NCBI RefSeq assembly: GCF_049800955.1
Contig: NZ_JBNAGA010000001.1
Span: 930,001-994,000, forward strand
Direction of reading: 5' to 3'
DNA: 64,000 nt
Source of the DNA: JAKVBH01 sp049800955
GTDB lineage: Bacteria; Pseudomonadota; Alphaproteobacteria; Rhodobacterales; Rhodobacteraceae
Shown here: piece by piece, positions 48,913 to 57,090 of the stretch
Numbering within the stretch: position 1 is the first letter of the stretch
How the letters are laid out: every line of letters starts with the position of its first letter
Translations under genes and position numbers: made by a program
Notes under the pieces: generated by a model
What the model saw: the letters and a program-made list of their open reading frames with translations, nothing else
The model's database searches: none
Told to the model about the DNA's origin: nothing

Positions 48913-50049
48913 ATGTCTCCGATCCTGCTTCTCACGCTGGCCATTGCGACGGTTGGCGCAAATTCCCTTGCATTGAGCCCGCTTGCGGCGGCTGTTGCCG
49001 TGAGTTTTGATACGTCGGCTGCAAGCGTTGTGCAGGCCTCCGCGGTCTATGGGGCTGCGACGGCGTTGTCCGCCTTGACGCTGGCGCCGCGCGCGGATGG
49101 CTTTGGCTTGCGCCGGTCGCTGGTGTGGGCGCTTGGCGTCATCACTATTGGTTTGATCCTGTCCGCGGGTGCGATTGGCGTGATGAGCCTGTCCCTGGGG
49201 CAAGCGTTGGCCGGCGTGGGGGCGGGCGTGGCCTTGCCAGTGATTTATGCGCTGGCGGCAGAACTGGCGCCAGAGGGCCGGGAAAGCGAGACGTTGGGGC
49301 GCGTTTTGACCGGGTGGACCTTGAGCCTCGTCGTGGGGGTGGCGCTCGCGGCCATTCTCGCGGATCTCGTGCATTGGCGCGGTGTTTTTGCGGGGATGGG
49401 TCTCATGACGTTTGTCTTGGCGGCCATCCTCGCGCCCACAGCACAGGGTACGGCGCGCACCGGAGCGCGGAGCGCGCCTCTCAGTGCATTGCGCGTGCCA
49501 GGCCTGTGGCCCGCGCTTCTGACAGCGGCGCTCTTCATGGCGGCGTTTTATGGCACCTATGGCTATCTGGGCGCACATATGACCAGCGTTCTGGGCACAA
49601 GCACAACGCTGGCGGGGATCTCGGCGCTCAGCTACGGGGTGGGCTTTGGCGCGGTCGCGCCGCTGGATCGGTTGATCGACCGTTTCGGGACCTCGCGCGC
49701 GGCACCTATGGTGTTCGGTGCGTTGATCGCGGTCTATCTTGTTTTGAATGTCAGCGCGGGCGCTGTCTGGTCACTTTTGACGATGTGTCTGGTCTGGGGA
49801 GGTGTCAATCATCTGGGTCTCAACCTGATCGTGAGCCGCCTGACCGCTCTGGACCGCACGCAGCGCGGCGCAATTCTGGGCCTCTATTCCGCGACCACTT
49901 ATGTGGCGATGTTTGCCGGTGTCGCGGCCATGCGACCTGTTTTCTCTGCGCTGGGGTTTGGCGCGGTGGCGTCGATTGGGGCGCTGTGTATTGTGCCCGC
50001 AGCGCTCATGGCTGTCAGCCGCCTGCTCAAAGAACGCGCGTCCAGATGA
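48913..50049 (+). CDS. MFS transporter
   Basis: 378 residues, about twelve membrane spans, of the DHA1-like drug/metabolite exporter group. The first helix is MSPILLLTLAIATVGANSLALSPL; the loop 2-3 signature is degenerate (RADGFGLRRSLV) and helix 4-5 has GVGAGVALPVIYALAAELAP (in part), often in efflux pumps. ATG 48841 would add 24 residues, but its ribosome site is too close; ATG 48913 has AAGAG seven bases upstream. The substrate is unknown. It is divergent from radA and convergent with a membrane-protein gene, which it overlaps by 23 bases at the 3' end. Confidence 0.83.
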   Translation: MSPILLLTLAIATVGANSLALSPLAAAVAVSFDTSAASVVQASAVYGAATALSALTLAPRADGFGLRRSLVWALGVITIGLILSAGAIGVMSLSLGQALAGVGAGVALPVIYALAAELAPEGRESETLGRVLTGWTLSLVVGVALAAILADLVHWRGVFAGMGLMTFVLAAILAPTAQGTARTGARSAPLSALRVPGLWPALLTAALFMAAFYGTYGYLGAHMTSVLGTSTTLAGISALSYGVGFGAVAPLDRLIDRFGTSRAAPMVFGALIAVYLVLNVSAGAVWSLLTMCLVWGGVNHLGLNLIVSRLTALDRTQRGAILGLYSATTYVAMFAGVAAMRPVFSALGFGAVASIGALCIVPAALMAVSRLLKERASR

Positions 50050-50416
50050 ACAGCCCCAGAAGGGAGACCAGCGCCAGCATGTGCAACAGGTCGACCCCCC
50101 ACCAGCGCCGCCCGGGCAGGACGGCGGAGAGCAGCAGCGGCGCCGAGACAGCCAGCGGCAAGGCCAGCCCCAGCCCCGCGCGCGTGATCTGGCCTGCGAT
50201 GACGGGCAACGCGCCTTCATAGAGCCCCATAAGCGCCGGGCCGAACTGCAAAAACAGCGCCCCAAAGGCGGTCAGAATAGCGACAAAGCCTGCCAGCCTC
50301 GCGTGCCCTCCCGCAACCGCAAAGCGCAGCACCGCCAGCACTGCGATGATCGGGACAAACAGAAAGGTCTGCAGGAAGAAGAAGGCGTAGAGCGCAGGAG
50401 ATGGCTCCAACAACAT
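50027..50416 (-). CDS. Four-helix membrane protein coupled to MlaF
   Basis: 129 residues with about four spans and little else; no family recognised. Its ATG overlaps the TGA of the ABC ATPase gene by one base (TGATG at 50414-50418), a sign of translational coupling. In many proteobacteria mlaD follows mlaE; here this protein follows mlaF instead and has no MCE domain. It ends 23 bases inside the 3' end of the convergent MFS gene. Whether it belongs to the transporter complex is unknown. Confidence 0.65.
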   Translation of the reverse strand: MLLEPSPALYAFFFLQTFLFVPIIAVLAVLRFAVAGGHARLAGFVAILTAFGALFLQFGPALMGLYEGALPVIAGQITRAGLGLALPLAVSAPLLLSAVLPGRRWWGVDLLHMLALVSLLGLFIWTRVL

Positions 50417-51162
50417 CAGCGCACCGCCTCAATCGGACCTTCGGCGCGGCCATGGATGAACTGATCGAGATAGGGATCGCCCGAGCGTTCCAGATCAGCG
50501 ATGGGCCCGGTCCACTGGATCACCCCGTCGTGCAGCATGGCCACCCGGTCCGCAATGGTGCGCACGGAGGTCATGTCATGGGTAATGGTGATGGTTGTGG
50601 CGCCCATCTCGGTCACGATCTCGCGGATCAGGTCATTGATGACGCCGGACATGATCGGATCGAGGCCTGTGGTGGGCTCATCGAAGAAGATGATGCGCGG
50701 CTCGGCGGCGATGGCGCGGGCGAGACCCACGCGTTTCTGCATGCCACCGGAGAGCTCGGCGGGGAAGCGGTCCGCGACGTCAGGCTTGAGGCCCACGCGA
50801 CGCAGCTTCTCAATGGCGATCTCGCGCGCCTCATCTTTGGGTTTCTTCAGGCTGCCCCGTAGCAGACGGAAGGCCACGTTCTGCCACACCGGCAGGCTGT
50901 CAAAAAGCGCGCCGCCCTGAAACAGCATGCCAAAGCCCGCGAGGAATTGATCTCGGTCAGCATTGGCGATGCTCTGACCATTCACTTCGATCTCGCCGCT
51001 GTCTGGCTCCACAAGGCCCAGCACCGTCTTGATCGTGATGGATTTTCCGGTGCCCGAGCCGCCGATGATGACCATGCTCTCGCCCGTAGGCACATGCAGG
51101 TTGACCCCGCGCAGCACGTGGTTGGCGCCGAAGGATTTATGGACGTCCCTAAGAGTGATCAT
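50416..51162 (-). CDS. mlaF: Phospholipid ABC transporter ATP-binding protein (MlaF type)
   Basis: 248 residues. Walker A GGSGTGKSITIKT (about 33-45), Q-loop FQGGALFDSLPV with the MlaF-type F-D-S-L, signature LSGGMQKRVGLARA, Walker B IIFFDEPTTGLDP and H-loop ITHDMTS are present. MlaF drives MlaFEDB phospholipid transport between membranes to keep outer-membrane asymmetry. It overlaps the MlaE gene by four bases (51159-51162). No mlaD, mlaB or mlaC gene is in the window, so complex membership beyond MlaE is not shown here. Confidence 0.9.
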   Translation of the reverse strand: MITLRDVHKSFGANHVLRGVNLHVPTGESMVIIGGSGTGKSITIKTVLGLVEPDSGEIEVNGQSIANADRDQFLAGFGMLFQGGALFDSLPVWQNVAFRLLRGSLKKPKDEAREIAIEKLRRVGLKPDVADRFPAELSGGMQKRVGLARAIAAEPRIIFFDEPTTGLDPIMSGVINDLIREIVTEMGATTITITHDMTSVRTIADRVAMLHDGVIQWTGPIADLERSGDPYLDQFIHGRAEGPIEAVR

Positions 51163-51935
51163 GCCGCGAAAAACACCTCCGTCAGGATGTAATTCGCGGC
51201 CAGGATCAGCACGCTGGCCGAGACCACTGCCGCCTTCGTGGCCCGGCCCACGCCCTGCGCACCACGGCCCGAGTGCATCCCGTAGTAGCAACCCATGAGA
51301 GCCACGATAAAGCCGAAGACTGCGCCTTTCACGAGGCCCGAGGCCACATCCCAGAACTCCAGAAAATCAACCGTGTTCTTGAGATAGGCGGCGGCGTTGA
51401 AATCAAGGCGGGTCACGCCCACGAGATAGCCGCCGAAGATGCCGATACTGTCACCCACCGCGACAAGCACCGGAACAGCCAGCGTTGCCGCAAGCACGCG
51501 CGGCAGCGTGAGGTATTTCATCGGATGGGTTGAGAGGGTGACAAGCGCGTCGATCTGTTCGGTGACTTTCATCGTGCCAATCTCGGCAGCGATTGAAGAC
51601 GCCACCCGCGCGGCGACCATCAAGCCGCCCAGAACCGGCCCCAGCTCGCGCACCATGCCGATCGCAACGATGGAGGGAACAACGGCTTCTGCGTTAAACC
51701 GCGCACCGCCTGCGTAGATCTGCAACGCCAGCGCACCGCCCGTAAAGAGCGCCGTGAGCCCCACAACGGGCAGCGACAGCCACCCGATCTGGACCAATGC
51801 GTGGCCAAACTCGCGCCAATAGAACGGCGGACGCGCAAGATGAGAGACCGTCTCCAATGCAAAGAGCGTCACCCGGCCGACGGCCGCCAACAGGGCCAGC
51901 ACATTGCGGCCAAGGGACGCCAGCAGCCGGATCAC
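51159..51935 (-). CDS. mlaE: Phospholipid ABC transporter permease (MlaE type)
   Basis: 258 residues with about five spans. MlaE family signs are WREFGHALVQIGWLSLPVVGLTALFTGGALALQ (in part), MVRELGPVLGGLMVAARVASSIAAEIGTM, and VTEQIDAL, the conserved core of DUF140 permeases. GTG 51935 is taken as start because it overlaps the alr TGA (GTGA, 51932-51935), like the other coupled genes; the longer ATG frame at 52007 overlaps alr too far. It pairs with the MlaF ATPase gene that follows. Confidence 0.9.
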   Translation of the reverse strand: MIRLLASLGRNVLALLAAVGRVTLFALETVSHLARPPFYWREFGHALVQIGWLSLPVVGLTALFTGGALALQIYAGGARFNAEAVVPSIVAIGMVRELGPVLGGLMVAARVASSIAAEIGTMKVTEQIDALVTLSTHPMKYLTLPRVLAATLAVPVLVAVGDSIGIFGGYLVGVTRLDFNAAAYLKNTVDFLEFWDVASGLVKGAVFGFIVALMGCYYGMHSGRGAQGVGRATKAAVVSASVLILAANYILTEVFFAA

Positions 51936-52969
51936 GACGCCAGATACACCCGGTTGTAGCGTGCGCCCAGCGAAGTCAGCACTTCGTAGCCGATTGTGCC
52001 CGCCCAATCCGCCAGCAAATCAACTCCCTGATGCGGCCCGATCAACTCCAGTGTTTCGGGCTCATGGGCGAGGTCTGTAATGTCGACGCCGATCAGATCC
52101 ATGGAAACCCGCCCGGCCACCGGGCAGTACTGCCCGCCCGAGACCAGCTGCGCCCGAGGCCCCATGGCGCGCAGGAGGCCATCCGCGTAGCCCGCCGAAA
52201 TGGTGGCAATGCGCATGGGCCTCTGCGCGACAAATGTGTTGCCATAGCCCACGGTTTCGCCGGGCTCTAGGGCACGCGTCTGAATGACAGGGATATGCAA
52301 CTGGATAACCGGCTTGGCCTCCGCGAAGGGCAGGCCGCCGTAAAGCCCAATCCCTGGCCGGGTCATGTCGAAATGATATCCCGCCCCGAGCAGGATGCCC
52401 CCTGTGGCGGCAAGCGAGCGTGGGGCTTCAATGCCCTCGGTCATCTCGCGAAACGCCTGCAATTGGTGGTTGTTCATCGGGTGATGCGCCTCATCAGCAC
52501 AGGCCAGATGCGACATCACGAGGCGCGGCGCTTGGGCCAGCGCAATGTCGCGCAGGGCCGACCATTCGGACGGCTCCATGCCAAGCCGGTTCATGCCCGT
52601 ATCCAGCTGCAAGCCAAAGGGCTGTCCGGGCAGGGCTTCAACATGGCGCAACATCTGGTCAATCGAATTGATCAGCGGGGTGAGCTGATGATCCCGAATG
52701 GTGGCCGTATCTCCGTTCATATGACCCGAGAAGACGTAGATTTCAGGACCGCGTCCGAGAGCGCGGCGCAGGGCTGCGCCTTCATCGGCCACCGCCACAA
52801 AGAACTGCCGGGCGCCGGCATGGGCGAGGCTTTGCGAGACCTGCTCCACGCCCAGCCCATAGGCGTTGGCCTTGACGACTGCGCCGGTCTCGCTTTGCGA
52901 CCGCGCCGCCAGCGCGCGCCAGTTGTCGCAGATCGCGCCAAGGTTCACAGTAAGGGTTGCTTGTGCCAT
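51932..52969 (-). CDS. alr: Alanine racemase
   Basis: 345 residues. Alr uses PLP to interconvert L- and D-alanine for peptidoglycan. The PLP lysine K33 is in AVVKANAYGLG; the catalytic Tyr-containing GYGNTFVA and SAGYADGLLRA follow, with RVSMDLIGVD and a C-terminal beta barrel. ATG 52969 starts the family sequence. It is followed by mlaE with a four-base overlap; the pairing of alr with mla genes is seen in related bacteria. It is divergent from cobT by 84 bases. Confidence 0.93.
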   Translation of the reverse strand: MAQATLTVNLGAICDNWRALAARSQSETGAVVKANAYGLGVEQVSQSLAHAGARQFFVAVADEGAALRRALGRGPEIYVFSGHMNGDTATIRDHQLTPLINSIDQMLRHVEALPGQPFGLQLDTGMNRLGMEPSEWSALRDIALAQAPRLVMSHLACADEAHHPMNNHQLQAFREMTEGIEAPRSLAATGGILLGAGYHFDMTRPGIGLYGGLPFAEAKPVIQLHIPVIQTRALEPGETVGYGNTFVAQRPMRIATISAGYADGLLRAMGPRAQLVSGGQYCPVAGRVSMDLIGVDITDLAHEPETLELIGPHQGVDLLADWAGTIGYEVLTSLGARYNRVYLAS

Positions 52970-53053
52970 GCAGACTGTCTCTTGTGAGGCGCACCGAAGG
53001 TCAAGCGCGAATCGACGCGACAGCGCGCCTTTGCCAGAGAGACAGGACAGACC

Positions 53054-54082
53054 ATGAGCACCACCGCCCCCACGCAAAACGACACGGATTTCGCAGCGGC
53101 GCTGCAAGCCAAGATTGATACTAAGACCAAGCCGTTGGGCGCTTTGGGGCGCATCGAAGAGATTGCCGCGCAGATCGCGCGTGTTCAAGGCAATCTGAAC
53201 CCGCGCATGGAGACGTGCCAGCTGGTCATCTTCGCAGCAGATCACGGGCTCGCGCGCGAGGGCGTTTCAGCGTTCCCGGCTGAGGTGACGCGGCAAATGG
53301 TGCTCAACTTTGCGGGCGGCGGGGCGGCTGCGAATGTCTTTACCCGCAGCACGGGCATGGATCTTCAGGTCGTGAATGCCGGCGTGATGGGCGGCGCGTT
53401 TGATATGCCCGGCGTGGTGGATGCACCGATGGGGGAGGGCACGGCCTCTGCGCTGACGGAGCCGGCCATGAGTGCAGAGACCTGTAAATCCGCGCTCGCA
53501 AGAGGCCGCGATTTTGGCGTCGCCGGCGCATATGACGCCATGGCTTTTGGCGAAATGGGCATCGGCAATACCTCTGCCGCTACATTGATCGCACATCGTC
53601 TGCTGGATTTGCCGGTTGGCGATCTGGTCGGGCGCGGAACAGGTGTGGACGATGCTGGCCTCGCCCATAAGCAGGATGTGCTGGAGCGGGCGTCTGCCCG
53701 TGTACCCGGACCGTTGACGGCAGAGCGGGCCCTCGAAGAATTCGGCGGTTTCGAAATCGCCATGATCGCAGGCGCGATGATGGGCGCGGCGGAAGCCAAG
53801 CGGATTGTCCTCGTGGATGGGTTCATCGCCTCCGCGGCGGCTCTGATCGCGGCGCGCATCGCCCCGCAGACGCGCAAGGCCATGGTCTTTGCGCATCACT
53901 CCGCTGAAGCCGGACATGCTGCAATCCTGGCCGGGCTCGATGCGCAGCCTTTGTTGCATCTTGGCCTGCGCCTGGGCGAAGGCACAGGCGGGGCCTTGGC
54001 ATGGCCGCTGGTCAAATCTGCAGCAGCGATGCTCAACGAGATGGCGTCCTTTGCAGACGCCGGGGTCTCAGAAAAAGAATGA
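53054..54082 (+). CDS. cobT: Nicotinate-nucleotide:dimethylbenzimidazole phosphoribosyltransferase
   Basis: 342 residues. It makes alpha-ribazole phosphate for the lower ligand of cobalamin. Typical sequences are FAADHGLAREGVSAFP, MGIGNTSAATLIAH and FAHHSAEAGHAAIL (substrate clamp with the catalytic Glu region near the C-terminus, LGEGTGGALA). In aerobic-pathway naming this is CobU. The stop overlaps the start of cobV (54079-54082). No cobalamin riboswitch fits in the 84 bases between alr and this start. It heads a cobT-cobV-cobC-like unit. Confidence 0.94.
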   Translation: MSTTAPTQNDTDFAAALQAKIDTKTKPLGALGRIEEIAAQIARVQGNLNPRMETCQLVIFAADHGLAREGVSAFPAEVTRQMVLNFAGGGAAANVFTRSTGMDLQVVNAGVMGGAFDMPGVVDAPMGEGTASALTEPAMSAETCKSALARGRDFGVAGAYDAMAFGEMGIGNTSAATLIAHRLLDLPVGDLVGRGTGVDDAGLAHKQDVLERASARVPGPLTAERALEEFGGFEIAMIAGAMMGAAEAKRIVLVDGFIASAAALIAARIAPQTRKAMVFAHHSAEAGHAAILAGLDAQPLLHLGLRLGEGTGGALAWPLVKSAAAMLNEMASFADAGVSEKE

Positions 54083-54828
54083 AAAGAGAGCTGCAAGTCT
54101 TTGCACTTGCAGTGCAATTCATGACGCGCCTGCCCATGCCGGAGGTGCCTTTCTCGGCGGAGCGGCAAACCGAAGCGGGCAAATACTATCCGTTGGTGGG
54201 TCTGGTCGTCGGCTGCATCGGTGCATTGGTGCTGTGGTCTGCGTCGCTGGTGTTGCCGGTCGCTGTGGCGGTCATCCTCGCAGTGGCAGCGTGCCTTCTG
54301 GCCACGGGTGCGCTGCATGAAGATGGTCTGGCGGATATGGCGGACGGGCTTGGCGGCGGCGCCACCCGAGAGCGCGCTATGGACATCATGCGCGACAGTG
54401 CAATCGGGGCATTTGGTGTGCTGACCCTGGTCATCGTGCTTGCCCTGAAGGTGGCGCTGCTCATTGACCTGGGGCCGTCTGACGCGGCCTTGGCCATGAT
54501 CGCCGCCCATGTGATGAGCCGCTACGCACCGGTTTGGGCCATCTACACACAGACCTATGCCCGGAGCGCTGGGGCCAAGTTCACCGCGCCTGAGATGACG
54601 GGCCGGGGCCATGTGATTGCTTTAATCACTGCGGCTTCTGCACTTGGTTTGCTCTGCCTCGCTTTTGGGCTGGCCGGGTTGATCGGCGGTCTCGTCGCAG
54701 GCGGCCTCGTGTGGGTCACGTCCCGGCTTTATCTGCGCAAGCTCAACGGGTTTACGGGCGACTGCCTCGGGGCATTGCAGCAAATGGCGGAGCTGGGCGT
54801 CTATCTTGGGGTGGTCGCATGGCTCTGA
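54079..54828 (+). CDS. cobV: Cobalamin synthase (adenosylcobinamide-GDP ribazoletransferase)
   Basis: 249 residues with about six to seven membrane spans. It joins adenosylcobinamide-GDP to alpha-ribazole (phosphate). Signs are VQFMTRLPMP, the Asp-rich GALHEDGLADMADGLGGG, RERAMDIMRDSAIGAFG and C-terminal GFTGDCLGALQQ. Also called CobS in the Salmonella scheme, but distinct from the chelatase at 2.5 kb. ATG overlaps the cobT stop by four bases and the stop overlaps the next gene by ten, so the three are translated together. Confidence 0.93.
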   Translation: MKRELQVFALAVQFMTRLPMPEVPFSAERQTEAGKYYPLVGLVVGCIGALVLWSASLVLPVAVAVILAVAACLLATGALHEDGLADMADGLGGGATRERAMDIMRDSAIGAFGVLTLVIVLALKVALLIDLGPSDAALAMIAAHVMSRYAPVWAIYTQTYARSAGAKFTAPEMTGRGHVIALITAASALGLLCLAFGLAGLIGGLVAGGLVWVTSRLYLRKLNGFTGDCLGALQQMAELGVYLGVVAWL

Positions 54829-55319
54829 CCTTTGTGCGTCATACCACCCCGGAGGTCGCCAAGGGGGTGTGCTACGGACGCACTGATCTGGATCTGGCCA
54901 CAACCTTTGCGGCAGAGGTCAAAGCGGTCCGCGCTGCGTTGGGAAATCGTCAACAGATCTTCACGTCACCACTCAAGAGATGCGTGCAACTCTCTGGTAT
55001 GTTAGGAAATTATGAGATTCTCGATGCCGTAGTCGAGATGGACTTCGGGCGCTGGGAGATGACGCCTTGGGATGAAATTCCCAGACAGGAACTGGACCAA
55101 TGGGCCGATGATTTCTTTGACGCCAAGCCGCATGGCGGCGAGAGCGTGGCCGAACTTCGGGACCGTGTTGCTGACGCCTTGCGCGTCTTGCCCGACGGGG
55201 CTGTCGTGGTCACGCATGCTGGTATCATCAAAGCGGTTGCTGCGCTGACGGGCCACCCCGAGGGATGGGACATCAAGCCCGCTTTTGGCGCCGTTTTGAC
55301 GTTTCCCTCTGCGGGATAA
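54819..55319 (+). CDS. Histidine phosphatase family protein (CobC-like alpha-ribazole phosphatase)
   Basis: 166 residues. The catalytic motif is FVRHTTP (RHG type, with Thr replacing Gly) at residues 5-11; the second His is in VVTHAGIIKA. Placement directly after cobT and cobV, overlapping the latter by ten bases, suggests it removes phosphate from alpha-ribazole-5'-phosphate. The RHT variation from the usual RHGET is a caution: it may still work, as in CobC proteins, where RHTxP/RHGET forms occur. A general phosphatase is the alternative. Confidence 0.8.
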   Translation: MALTFVRHTTPEVAKGVCYGRTDLDLATTFAAEVKAVRAALGNRQQIFTSPLKRCVQLSGMLGNYEILDAVVEMDFGRWEMTPWDEIPRQELDQWADDFFDAKPHGGESVAELRDRVADALRVLPDGAVVVTHAGIIKAVAALTGHPEGWDIKPAFGAVLTFPSAG

Positions 55320-55402
55320 ACGGCTGTCGGGGAAGGCTCTGCCACAGCATCTGCGATGATACAAATACCCCCTACCCAAACCCACCCATCTGGCCTATAC
55401 CT

Positions 55403-55411
55403 TGTGGATAA
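55403..55411 (-). promoter_or_regulatory. DnaA box upstream of nrdR
   Basis: TGTGGATAA, the exact complement of TTATCCACA. It lies 78 bases upstream of the nrdR start. One 9-mer at this GC is expected by chance only rarely, but a single box does not prove DnaA control. Confidence 0.4.
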
Positions 55412-55488
55412 CTGCGCTCGAGGCACCATTGGTGTCACCAAAAGATGGCGCGGACCTGAGGCAGAAACACGAAAAAGGGGGGCTGGCC

Positions 55489-55962
55489 ATGCGCTGCCCG
55501 TTTTGCGGAAACATCGATACACAAGTTAAGGATTCCCGCCCGGCGGAGGATCACGTCTCCATTCGGCGCAGGCGTTTTTGCCCGGCCTGTGGGGGGCGCT
55601 TTACCACGTATGAGCGCGTGCAACTGCGTGATCTCGTGGTGATCAAAACGAATGGGCGTCGGGAAGATTTTGACCGCGACAAGCTTGAGCGCTCGATCCG
55701 TATCGCGCTTCAGAAGCGCCCGGTGGAACCCGAACGTATGGATCAGATGATCTCGGGCATCGTGCGTCGACTTGAGAGCATGGGTGAGACGGATATCCCA
55801 TCCAAGCAGATCGGTGAGATCGTGATGGAAGCGCTCGCCCGTATCGATACGGTTGCCTATGTACGCTTTGCCAGCGTCTACAAGAATTTCCAGGCGGCTG
55901 ACGATTTTGACAAATTTGTCAGTGAGTTGCGCCCCAAAACGGATGATCCCAAGGATGGGTAA
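55489..55962 (+). CDS. nrdR: Transcriptional repressor NrdR
   Basis: 157 residues. The N-terminal zinc ribbon has C3, C6, C31 and C34, followed by the RRRRFCPACGGRFTTYERV block. An ATP-cone domain (about 45-135), with VIKTNGRREDFDRDKLERSI, binds (d)ATP and controls repression of ribonucleotide reductase genes. Start ATG 55489; an extension to 55402 lacks family sequence. The nrd genes themselves are not in the window. It is nine bases from ribD, so they are co-transcribed, as in many proteobacteria where nrdR precedes rib genes. Confidence 0.95.
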   Translation: MRCPFCGNIDTQVKDSRPAEDHVSIRRRRFCPACGGRFTTYERVQLRDLVVIKTNGRREDFDRDKLERSIRIALQKRPVEPERMDQMISGIVRRLESMGETDIPSKQIGEIVMEALARIDTVAYVRFASVYKNFQAADDFDKFVSELRPKTDDPKDG

Positions 55963-55971
55963 AGGCGGCTG

Positions 55972-57081
55972 ATGGTCTCTGATCGAGACCACATGGTACA
56001 TGCTCTGAGCCTTGGGCGGCGTGGTCTGGGGCAGACTGCGCCGAACCCGTCTGTGGGCTGTGTCGTCGTCAGGAATGGTCGTGTGGTGGGGCGGGGTTGG
56101 ACGCAGCCCGGCGGCCGCCCCCACGCGGAAGCCATGGCCTTGGCGCAAGCCGGGGCAGAGGCCCGGGGCGCCACCGCATATGTCACTCTGGAGCCATGTG
56201 CTCATACGGGCCAAACCCCCCCCTGCGCGAAGGCCTTGATCGAGGCGGGCGTGTCGCGCGTGGTTGCGGCGATTGAAGATCCCGATAGGCGCGTGTCTGG
56301 CCGCGGCTTCGAGATGCTGCGCGCAGCTGGCATATCCGTCGAAACCGGGCTCATGGCGGAGCAGGCGCGCTGGGATTTGCGCGGCTTTCTGCTGAACCGC
56401 AGGCAAGGACGGCCAGAAGTCACACTCAAACTCGCTTTGACCGTTGACGGGCGGATTGCCACGGCGTCGGGCGAGAGCCAGTGGATCACAGGCCCGCAGG
56501 CGCGCCGGGAAGTGCATGCGATGCGGGCCCGGCACGATGCTGTCATGGTTGGGGCAGGGACTGTGCGTGCGGATGACCCCTCCCTCACAGTACGCAATTT
56601 GGGCATCGCACATCAGGCGACACGTGTGGTGATCTCGCGCAAACTGGATTTGCCAGACGCAAGCCTGTTGCAGCGCACGGCCTCACAGGTGCCGGTCTGG
56701 CTGCTGCACGGCAAGGATGCGCCAGAAAGCGCGCGAGATGCCTGGCGCGCTGCGGGTGCGCAAACCCACGAAGTTGCGCTGGCCGGACGGCAGATCGATA
56801 TGGCCGCAGCGCTCGCGTGCCTCGGCGAACTCGGCATATGCCGGGTGTTTTGTGAAGGTGGCGGGCTGTTGGCGGCCTCGCTGATGAGTGCTGATCTGGT
56901 CGACCGGCTTGTCGTCTTTTCCGCTGGTCTGGCGCTCGGCGCGGAGGGCCAACCGGGCCTCGGCGCGCTTGGCATCGAGCGCCTGTCAGAAGCGCCGCGC
57001 TTTGACTTGCGCGACCAGCGTCAAATCGGCAGCGATACCCTGAGCATCTGGGAAAACAAGCGCTTCGCCGCCACGCGCTAG
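55972..57081 (+). CDS. ribD: Bifunctional riboflavin deaminase/reductase RibD
   Basis: 369 residues with two domains. The N-terminal deaminase (about 1-145) has the zinc motif HAE (51-53) and PCAHTGQTPPC (C76, C85). The C-terminal reductase (about 150-369) includes LALTVDGRIATASGESQWITG. It converts GTP-derived pyrimidine to the ribityl uracil in riboflavin synthesis. Other rib genes do not follow, since the next gene is convergent; ribE/ribBA/ribH are outside the window. No FMN riboswitch is expected or seen, as the nrdR gene lies immediately upstream. Confidence 0.94.
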   Translation: MVSDRDHMVHALSLGRRGLGQTAPNPSVGCVVVRNGRVVGRGWTQPGGRPHAEAMALAQAGAEARGATAYVTLEPCAHTGQTPPCAKALIEAGVSRVVAAIEDPDRRVSGRGFEMLRAAGISVETGLMAEQARWDLRGFLLNRRQGRPEVTLKLALTVDGRIATASGESQWITGPQARREVHAMRARHDAVMVGAGTVRADDPSLTVRNLGIAHQATRVVISRKLDLPDASLLQRTASQVPVWLLHGKDAPESARDAWRAAGAQTHEVALAGRQIDMAAALACLGELGICRVFCEGGGLLAASLMSADLVDRLVVFSAGLALGAEGQPGLGALGIERLSEAPRFDLRDQRQIGSDTLSIWENKRFAATR

Positions 57082-57090
57082 CCCGGTGGT

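Noticed and set aside
52970..53053. Cobalamin riboswitch before cobT
   Set aside because: The gap to alr is only 84 bases and shows no B12-box-like sequence.
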